DNA from: an uncultured Acidobacteriia bacterium
GTDB lineage: Bacteria; Acidobacteriota; Terriglobia; Bryobacterales; Bryobacteraceae
DNA length: 40,804 nucleotides
Assembly: GCA_903925975.1 (NCBI GenBank)
Contig: CAIYHG010000174.1
Span: 1-40,804, forward strand
Reading direction: 5' to 3'
Below, piece after piece: positions 35,504 to 40,804 of the stretch; within the stretch, counting starts at the first letter, position 1; each line of letters begins with the position of its first letter. The notes beneath the pieces are model-generated. The model was not told where the DNA came from. It made no database searches and saw only the letters and a program-made list of their open reading frames with translations. A program made the position numbers and the translations under genes.

Positions 35504-36580
35504 ATGATGACTTGGCTGCTGCTCTTCGTGCCCGTGACCATCGGCCTGCGGTTTCTGGCTCCCAATTCGCACGCCCTGATATTCGTGGCCGCGTGTCTGG
35601 CCATTGTGCCGCTCGCCGGATGGCTGGGGCGGGGAACCGAGCATCTGGCCGCGAAATTGGGCGAAGGCATTGGGGGCCTGCTCGCCGCCACCCTGGGCAA
35701 CGCCGCCGAATTGATCATCGCCCTGATGGCCCTTCAGCGCGGCTTGTATTCGGTGGTGAAGGCCTCCCTCACCGGCTCCATCATAGGCAATCTGCTGCTG
35801 GTGTTTGGCGTGGCGGCTCTCGCCGGCGGCGTCCGCAATAAGGAGCAGCGCTTCAACCCCACCGGCGCCCGGGCGCAGTCCACGTTCCTCACGCTGTCGG
35901 CTATCGCGATGATCGCTCCCGCGGCATTCCACTATCTTGCCGGTCCGGGGGCCAGCGTTCGCGAGGGCGCGTTGAGCCTTGAGATTTCCATCGTTCTTCT
36001 GCTGGCTTACGCCGCGCATCTCATCTTCTCCCTCGTCACGCACAAGCAGCTCTTTGCGGGCGGCGCGGTTGAGCCTGAGCCGGAAGCCAAAGACTGGGGC
36101 ATGGGCCGGTCGCTCGCCACGCTCGGCGCCGCCACCGCGCTGATTGCGTGGATCAGCGAAATTCTCGTCGGCTCCGTGGAACAGGCCGCCGTCACGTTCG
36201 GGATGACCGAAGTCTTCGTGGGCGTAATCGTAGTGGCGGTCGTGGGCAATGCGGCGGAGCACAGCACGGCCGTAATGGCCGCCCTCAATAACCGCATGGA
36301 ACTCGCGCTCGGCATCGCCATCGGCAGCAGCCTGCAAATCGCCCTCTTCGTCGCCCCCGTGCTGGTGTTGTGCAGCTATTTCATCGGGCCTTCGCCGATG
36401 GATCTGGTCTTCACTACGGCTGAAGTTCTGGCCGTGGTCGCGGCCGTGTTGATCACCGGCCAGATTGCTTCCGACGGGGAAACCAACTGGCTCGAAGGCG
36501 TTCAGCTCCTCGCCGTCTACGTAATTCTGGGCATGATGTTTTACTTTCTGCCCGAGGCAGCGCCCACTGCGGCGCGCTGA
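35504..36580 (+). CDS. Calcium/proton exchanger (CaCA/CAX family)
   Basis: An inner-membrane antiporter that exchanges calcium (or another divalent cation) for protons. The 358-residue protein has about ten hydrophobic helices and the two inverted-repeat ion-binding motifs GNAAE at residues 65-69 (TLGNAAELIIALMAL) and 248-252 (VGNAAEHSTAVMAAL), the hallmark of CAX proteins. An acidic loop between the halves contains EPEPEA. The ATG is 6 bases after the glycosidase-like gene and the next gene follows after 18 bases, so a shared transcript with corA is likely. Confidence 0.92.
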   Translation: MMTWLLLFVPVTIGLRFLAPNSHALIFVAACLAIVPLAGWLGRGTEHLAAKLGEGIGGLLAATLGNAAELIIALMALQRGLYSVVKASLTGSIIGNLLLVFGVAALAGGVRNKEQRFNPTGARAQSTFLTLSAIAMIAPAAFHYLAGPGASVREGALSLEISIVLLLAYAAHLIFSLVTHKQLFAGGAVEPEPEAKDWGMGRSLATLGAATALIAWISEILVGSVEQAAVTFGMTEVFVGVIVVAVVGNAAEHSTAVMAALNNRMELALGIAIGSSLQIALFVAPVLVLCSYFIGPSPMDLVFTTAEVLAVVAAVLITGQIASDGETNWLEGVQLLAVYVILGMMFYFLPEAAPTAAR

Positions 36581-36598
36581 GTTGTATCCTTCATCTAA

Positions 36599-37465
36599 GT
36601 GAACTGGCACATCGTACTTGACCCGGCCGACCCGGAACTGGACCGCCTCGCGGAGCAATATCATCTGCATCCGCTGCACGTCGAAGACTGCCGGCACCGC
36701 CGTCAGAGCGCCAAGATCGAAGACGGAGAGGGCTACCTTTTCACCGTGCTCAAAGACGTCCGGCTCGGTGATGACGGAGAACTGGAAACCGAGGACCTCG
36801 ATCTTTTCCTGGGCCCGGACTACCTGATCGCCGTCATCGAGCGCGACTGCCCCGAGATCCGCGAACTGATCGCCGAGGTTCAGAAGCAGAACGGCGCCGG
36901 CCGCCCCGACCAGGCCTATTACCGGATTCTCGACCGCGTGGTGGACGCCTACCTTCCCGTGCTCGATCACTTCGGCGAAAAGGCCGACGGCCTGGAAGAC
37001 GAAGCCCTCGACAAACCGAGCCCGGAAACGCTGGCCACCATCTTCGAAGCCAAGCGCAACCTCATCCTCTTGCGGCGCGTTCTGGTGAACATGCGCGACG
37101 TGGCGGGCCGCCTGCAGCGTATGGAATCGCCCCTCATCGCGCGCGAGCTATGGCCCTTCCTGCGCGACGTCTACGACCACGTGACGCGCAACCTGGATAC
37201 GGTTGACGTGTTGCGCGACCTGATGGCCGGCACCTTGGACGTATATCTTTCAAGCGTCGCTAACCGCACCAATCAGGTGATGAAGGTGCTGACGGTTCTA
37301 GGCACGGTGGCGCTCCCGGCCGTGGTGATCTCGGGCATCTACGGCATGAACGTGAAAGGCCTGCCCGGCGCCGAGTCGCCCTACGGCATAGCCGTAGTCT
37401 TCATCTTGATGTGCGCCTCCACAGTGGGCCTCATCTATCTGCTGAAACGCTTCCGCTGGTTCTGA
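36599..37465 (+). CDS. corA: CorA family magnesium/divalent cation transporter
   Basis: A pentameric inner-membrane channel for magnesium or other divalent cations. The 288-residue protein has a soluble alpha/beta N-terminal domain, a long coiled helix (residues about 90-230), two C-terminal membrane helices and the selectivity motif GMN at 249-251 (YGMNVKG). The start GTG (MNWHIVLDPADPE) lies 18 bases after the exchanger stop, so the two cation transporters form a small operon. It is followed after 22 bases by the first inverted REP-like repeat. Confidence 0.93.
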   Translation: MNWHIVLDPADPELDRLAEQYHLHPLHVEDCRHRRQSAKIEDGEGYLFTVLKDVRLGDDGELETEDLDLFLGPDYLIAVIERDCPEIRELIAEVQKQNGAGRPDQAYYRILDRVVDAYLPVLDHFGEKADGLEDEALDKPSPETLATIFEAKRNLILLRRVLVNMRDVAGRLQRMESPLIARELWPFLRDVYDHVTRNLDTVDVLRDLMAGTLDVYLSSVANRTNQVMKVLTVLGTVALPAVVISGIYGMNVKGLPGAESPYGIAVVFILMCASTVGLIYLLKRFRWF

Positions 37466-37487
37466 GCAGCAACTAGCCCTTCTTTTT

Positions 37488-37533
37488 GTGGCGCACGATT
37501 TATCGTGCAGAGCCGGCATTCATGCCGGCTTTC
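37488..37533 (+). repeat. REP-like double-hairpin repeat, left copy (46 bp)
   Basis: A GTGG head is followed by hairpin GCACGA-TTTA-TCGTGC and hairpin AGCCGGCA-TTCA-TGCCGGCT. The copy at 38593-38638 is its reverse complement with 44 of 46 bases identical. It lies between corA and the convergent PEP-CTERM gene and can act as a bidirectional terminator. The T-run TTTTT precedes it. Confidence 0.85.
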
Positions 37534-37588
37534 CTGTTACCCACGTGCCAGTTCGTTCCAAACGAAAACCGCTCGCCGCCCCGCCAGC

Positions 37589-38386
37589 TTATTCCGTCCG
37601 CCGTCGCCACCTGCGGCGCGCGCCCAGTCCCAGAAGAGCAGCGGCCGTTCCCGTCAGCCAGATCGAACCAGGTTCCGGAGTCTCCGAAACAAAGATGTTG
37701 TCGAGTTCCGCTCCCAGGCGGGGCTCGCCGGGATATTGGAGGTCCACGACTAGGGAAACCCTGTCGATCATTGAGAGGTTCGAGCTGAGGCCGTAATGCG
37801 GAGTCTGGCCCGCAACACCGGAACCAAGATCGTAGGTCCCGTAGAAAAAGCCGGATAGCGGATCGAGGACGATTCCGAGGTGGGCGGCCCGGTCATAGCT
37901 GTCGCTCGCCAAATAACCCGCGCCAGTAAGGTTCCACATGGTGTTGCCGCCGGTTCCAAGACTGTACGAAGCGAAATACCATCCCAGGCTGGGATCTATC
38001 GCCCAACCGACGGCCACACCCGCGTGCCGAATGTCGCCCAGGTACACTCCGGTGTTGGTGGATGGCGGAGCGTCGCTAACGGCATACGCGTCGAAACTGA
38101 GAGCCGTAACCAGGGATGGAAAGAGCGCATGCGGGAGCGACTGAATCACGAAGTCGATTCCGCCGTAAGGCGTGTTTTGGTACCGGCCGTCCAATACCTG
38201 AGAGGCCAGGTGGGAACCGATCCGCACATACGCCCGGCCGTATCCCGTACCCTCGTCCACCCAGCCTCCCTGGCCGGCCAGCATTACGGGGGCTGAGTAG
38301 CTTTCGAAATTCTCGGAAAAGATTGTTGTCGTCCCGCTCAACGGCAGGGCAAGTGAAAACGCAGCAAGTAAGACAGATAGGCGCAC
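37589..38386 (-). CDS. PEP-CTERM sorting domain-containing protein
   Basis: An exported protein of 265 residues ending in the PEP-CTERM tail (TPEPGSIWLTGTAAALLGLG followed by an arginine-rich end). The middle is a beta-sandwich-like domain beginning IFSENFESYSAPVMLAGQGG, reminiscent of carbohydrate-binding or lectin-like modules. The start is decided by the ribosome-binding site: AAGGAGG on the minus strand (bases 38396-38402) is 9 bases before GTG 38386 but only 3 before the upstream TTG 38392, so GTG is preferred. A TATAAT-like -10 box on the minus strand (38443-38448) lies upstream. The whole gene is bracketed by inverted REP-like repeats. Confidence 0.88.
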   Translation of the reverse strand: MRLSVLLAAFSLALPLSGTTTIFSENFESYSAPVMLAGQGGWVDEGTGYGRAYVRIGSHLASQVLDGRYQNTPYGGIDFVIQSLPHALFPSLVTALSFDAYAVSDAPPSTNTGVYLGDIRHAGVAVGWAIDPSLGWYFASYSLGTGGNTMWNLTGAGYLASDSYDRAAHLGIVLDPLSGFFYGTYDLGSGVAGQTPHYGLSSNLSMIDRVSLVVDLQYPGEPRLGAELDNIFVSETPEPGSIWLTGTAAALLGLGARRRWRRRTE

Positions 38387-38442
38387 TGGCAATAGCCTCC
38401 TTTTGGCGACCCTCTGCGATGTCCGGACCTTTTTCCGGGGTG

Positions 38443-38448
38443 ATTATA
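38443..38448 (-). promoter_or_regulatory. Candidate -10 box for the PEP-CTERM gene
   Basis: TATAAT on the minus strand lies about 60 bases upstream of the GTG start, in a locally AT-rich spot. No convincing -35 box is seen at the usual distance, so the call is tentative. A small hairpin CCGGA/TCCGG (38423-38438) lies between it and the gene. Confidence 0.3.
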
Positions 38449-38592
38449 CATCCAGCTGTCCAAAACAGACCCGTTTATCTTGTGAAACGCGCTTGAGGAC
38501 CGCTAGACCCGGTCACGTGGTAGCGCGTCTTCGCAAGTTGAGCATGACGAGTCAGTTACTCCAATTTCGCGCCCGGCCTGCGCCCCCCTGAA

Positions 38593-38638
38593 GAAAGCCG
38601 GAATGAATGCCGGCTCTGCACGATGAATCGTGCGCCAC
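38593..38638 (-). repeat. REP-like double-hairpin repeat, right copy (46 bp)
   Basis: The reverse complement reads GTGGCGCACGATTCATCGTG, then AGAGCCGGCATTCATTCCGG and a short tail. It matches the left copy at 37488 at 44 of 46 bases. Together they enclose the complete PEP-CTERM gene. Confidence 0.85.
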
Positions 38639-38652
38639 GTTCGGAAGCGGTA

Positions 38653-38697
38653 GTGGCGCAGGCCCTAGGCCTGCCGAGCCGCGACTCATCGCGGCTC
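38653..38697 (+). repeat. Third GTGG-headed double-hairpin repeat overlapping a stop codon
   Basis: GTGGCGCA is followed by hairpin GCAGGCC-CTA-GGCCTGC and hairpin GAGCCGCGA-CTCA-TCGCGGCTC, the same layout as the 46-bp pair but different stems. The loop CTCA gives the TGA stop codon of the minus-strand gene ending at 38686, so the repeat supplies that gene's last codons. Confidence 0.75.
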
Positions 38698-39330
38698 TTG
38701 TGCTTCTAAAGCACGCCACATGAACGTATGGCCGCCCAGTGCGGGCGGGCGGGGAGGCGCGAATTTAGAAGTTGAGGGAACGAAGCCAATCGCGGGTTGA
38801 ATGCTTTGTGATTCAAGGGGTTGCGGCGGCGGGGCGATGGCGCTGGCGTCGGATTCCTCGGGGGTTGGGGTGTGTATCAGCGTGGGTTCCGGGCGCTCCA
38901 GCTTTTCCAGGGCGCGGCGATAGGTGCGTTCGGCGGCGTCGATGCGGCGCTGGAGACGGATTTGGACGTCGCGGGTGCGCATGAAGGCCAGGCCAAGCGG
39001 GAATTTCTTATCCATATCCGAGGGACGGTGCATCTCAAACGCCCAGATCTGAGCCTCGACTTTGCGCAAACGGCGGATTTGCCATTCGGCGTTGACGAGG
39101 GAATCGACGAGGAAGCGCCGGTCGGGCGTGGACGGGCGGAAGCGCTCGTGATATTCAACGGTGAGCTCTTCGAGGGCGCGTGGGTCCTCGCCGGGGACGA
39201 CCATGGATTCGGCGTCAATGCCGGTTTTCAGGGCATTTAAACGGGAGACCGCTTTGCCCTCTACGGAGCGCGGCCCAGTGGATTTCAGCGCGTTGCGCCG
39301 GTTAGCTTCGATTTGACGTAGGGTAGACAT
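38686..39330 (-). CDS. Conserved hypothetical protein with NALKSTGPRS motif
   Basis: A 214-residue soluble protein. The N-terminus RRNALKSTGPRSVEGKAVSR followed by LNALKTGIDA is a motif I associate with a hypothetical family found in many copies in acidobacterial and planctomycete genomes; its function is unknown. The middle is helical and charged (EWQIRRLRKVEAQIWAFEMH), and the last 60 residues are a proline-rich tail. The ATG has AGAAGG just upstream. Its 3' end lies within the REP-like repeat, which supplies the last four codons and stop; the tail length may therefore have been set by repeat insertion. Confidence 0.7.
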   Translation of the reverse strand: MSTLRQIEANRRNALKSTGPRSVEGKAVSRLNALKTGIDAESMVVPGEDPRALEELTVEYHERFRPSTPDRRFLVDSLVNAEWQIRRLRKVEAQIWAFEMHRPSDMDKKFPLGLAFMRTRDVQIRLQRRIDAAERTYRRALEKLERPEPTLIHTPTPEESDASAIAPPPQPLESQSIQPAIGFVPSTSKFAPPRPPALGGHTFMWRALEAQEPR

Positions 39331-39378
39331 ACCTTCTCGACCAAGAGGGTAGCAGGCGAGCGGGCGGAAGCCGGGGAC

Positions 39379-39558
39379 TTGATTCAGGTAAGTGATGCAG
39401 TGAAAGTGGGTTACAGGTTAGGAACCGGCGGTGAACGAGGGACGGGGCTTGGCCTCGAACGCACCGGCCTGCGGCCGGTGGACATCAGCGAAGAAGAGGC
39501 GTTGAAGAAGCTGCTGGAATTGAATCTGGAACTGTCAAGGGATGCCGGAGCGAAGTAG
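39379..39558 (+). CDS. Possible small protein (59 residues), uncertain
   Basis: A TTG-initiated frame encoding MIQVSDAVKVGYRL and then ERTGLRPVDISEEEALKKLL, with a charged helical end. A perfect 9-bp hairpin (AAGGCGGCG / CGCCGCCTT, 39562-39585) starts 3 bases after the stop, as a terminator would. An 8-bp palindrome (CACCGGCC/GGCCGGTG, 39462-39480) lies inside the frame. There is no clear ribosome-binding site. It may be the 3' remnant of a lost gene. The remaining sequence from 39586 to 39807 shows no gene. Confidence 0.35.
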   Translation: MIQVSDAVKVGYRLGTGGERGTGLGLERTGLRPVDISEEEALKKLLELNLELSRDAGAK

Positions 39559-39561
39559 CGT

Positions 39562-39587
39562 AAGGCGGCGCGAGTTCGCCGCCTTTC
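39562..39587 (+). terminator. Hairpin after the small ORF
   Basis: Stem AAGGCGGCG (39562-39570) with CGCCGCCTT (39577-39585), loop CGAGTT, then TTT. It lies immediately after the stop of the possible 59-residue ORF. Confidence 0.5.
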
Positions 39588-39807
39588 CAGGCGGCTGGAC
39601 CCGCTGGAGAGCTGAAGAGCCTGCCCCACTCAAGGCGCGCACAATCGTTAGTCGGCTTGCCCACTACTTCGGCGGTCGAACCACGCCTCCGCGCGGGATT
39701 ATACTGAATCGAACCGGGACGTCCGAAACGGGAATTCCGGGTTACAAGCAACTAGCTTGCTCTATCCGGCAAGCCAGCTATCGAAGTTAGAAGAGAGGGA
39801 ACGAATT

Positions 39808-40719
39808 ATGAAGTTAAAGATATGGGCAAGCGCTGCTTTTGCGGTCTGCCTGCTGTCTTCCTCCATGGCGGCCTTCCAGGCGCCCGCGGCCCAGGGACAA
39901 GCCAAGGCGGCAAGGCCGGCCCCGCTTACTAGCGAAGAGCTGGCCAAACAGCCGCAGACCCCGGGAGCTACCGGCGAACAATCGCGACACTACTATTTCG
40001 CCGAGGGCAAAGTGGAATCGCCCTATCACTTGTATGTGCCGAAGAGTTACGACGGCAAGACCAAGATGCCGCTGATCATCGGGCTGCACGGGGCCGGCGC
40101 ACGGGAGACTTATTTCTTCCGGGACGCGTATCAGACCATTCCGCTGCTCGAAAAATACGGCTTCATTTTCGTTTCGCCCTACGGATTTAGCGATTTCGGC
40201 GCATACGGCGCCATGAACGTGCCGCGAGTGGCGGCGCCGGCGTACCCTGGCGTAGCGCCTAACACGGTTGGGGACAGGCGGCCTAAGTGGACGCCCGAAG
40301 AGGCTGCGAAAGTCAACGAACTGAGCGAGAAGGACGTGATGAACGTCATCGCCCTTGTGGAGAAGGAATATAACATCGATCTCTCCCGCGTCTATCTGAT
40401 GGGGCACTCCATGGGCGGCCAGGGAACGTGGTATCTGGGCCAGAAGTACGCGGAAAAGTGGGCCGGCCTTGGGATGATGTCAGGCGGCTTCGGCTACGTG
40501 GACTATCCGGCGGCGCGCATCAAGGGGATTCCGCTGATCACCGGCGCGGGCTCCATGGATACCGCGCTTCACGGCGCCGAGGCGCAGGCCGGAATCGCCA
40601 AGCTGAAAGCCGCCGGGCTCAATCCCATCTATATCGAGATACCGGACGGCACGCATATGTCGGAGATACCGGCTCTATTCCCGCAAGTGATCGAGTTCTT
40701 CGCCACGCATCATCGTTGA
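39808..40719 (+). CDS. Exported alpha/beta hydrolase, esterase/depolymerase-like
   Basis: An exported hydrolase of 303 residues. The start ATG 39808 is supported by GAGGGA 8 bases upstream and opens a signal peptide (MKLKIWASAAFAVCLLSSSM); the upstream in-frame start at 39757 has none. The core shows the oxyanion strand LIIGLHGAGARE, the nucleophile elbow GHSMGGQG with S201, and a late histidine in DGTHMSEIP. This resembles secreted PHB-depolymerase-like or phospholipase/carboxylesterase enzymes that cut ester bonds in polymers. Exact substrate unknown. The last 85 bases of the window after it hold no feature. Confidence 0.85.
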   Translation: MKLKIWASAAFAVCLLSSSMAAFQAPAAQGQAKAARPAPLTSEELAKQPQTPGATGEQSRHYYFAEGKVESPYHLYVPKSYDGKTKMPLIIGLHGAGARETYFFRDAYQTIPLLEKYGFIFVSPYGFSDFGAYGAMNVPRVAAPAYPGVAPNTVGDRRPKWTPEEAAKVNELSEKDVMNVIALVEKEYNIDLSRVYLMGHSMGGQGTWYLGQKYAEKWAGLGMMSGGFGYVDYPAARIKGIPLITGAGSMDTALHGAEAQAGIAKLKAAGLNPIYIEIPDGTHMSEIPALFPQVIEFFATHHR

Positions 40720-40804
40720 AATGGGTTGGGCTTGAGCCTCTCTTGCCCGCGGCCTTAGGAACTGGTTGAGGGGGTTTGTTTTTCTCGGACACGGCAGGCG
40801 AAAC

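Noticed and set aside
34379..36970. An 863-codon open frame antisense to the glycosidase-like, exchanger and corA genes
   Set aside because: High GC content keeps antisense frames open; the translation is histidine/glutamate/glycine-rich with no motif, and the three opposite genes are well supported.
39411..39629. Minus-strand ORF of 72 codons between the hypothetical gene and the esterase
   Set aside because: Arg/Ser-rich translation with no ribosome-binding site; the plus-strand frame there is more protein-like.

Overview
The window looks like a chromosomal segment of a high-GC soil-type bacterium, most likely an acidobacterium of the Bryobacterales/Solibacter kind. This is inferred from gene content: many exported hydrolases, several PEP-CTERM proteins, a tetraether-lipid-synthase-like radical SAM enzyme, and small lineage-type hypothetical families. 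No rRNA or other phylogenetic marker is present to prove it. There is no prophage, plasmid, integron or CRISPR signal. The only mobile-element trace is a broken REP-associated transposase with its palindromic repeats.

Layout, left to right. (1) 3-3748: a sulfate/thiosulfate ABC importer operon (binding protein cut by the window edge, two permeases, ATPase), with overlapping or nearly overlapping genes. (2) 3796-7660: two exported M28 metallopeptidases in tandem. (3) 7740-9970: an exported protein of unknown function and a divergent PEP-CTERM protein. (4) 10085-12777 on the minus strand: acyl-CoA ligase followed by FabH. (5) 12967-18514: a two-domain esterase whose first domain has lost its nucleophile, a cysteine-rich 4Fe-4S protein, and divergent Lon protease. 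(6) 18638-20808: an outer-membrane barrel protein, the transposase relic between 55-bp inverted REP-like repeats, and a sirtuin. (7) 20899-22745: three overlapping plus-strand genes (small secreted protein, hydrolase-PDZ protein, alkyltransferase-like protein). (8) 23042-26856: Tes-like radical SAM enzyme, TauE/SafE permease, small HMA-like protein, ThiD. (9) 27001-30323: exported metzincin protease, HD-GYP protein, bacterioferritin, tRNA-Ser(GGA). (10) 30615-40719: a PEP-CTERM protein, a TonB-receptor-like protein with DUF2809 and glycosidase-like neighbours, a cation/proton exchanger with CorA, another PEP-CTERM gene bracketed by inverted REP-like repeats, a hypothetical protein, and an exported esterase.

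Taken together the segment encodes import of sulfate and cations plus a large secreted degradative repertoire (peptidases, esterases, a possible glycosidase, a TonB-type receptor). The two most interesting items are the Tes-like enzyme at 23042-24685, a candidate for joining lipid tails into membrane-spanning lipids, and the family of GTGG-headed double-hairpin repeats that flank both the transposase relic and a complete PEP-CTERM gene.
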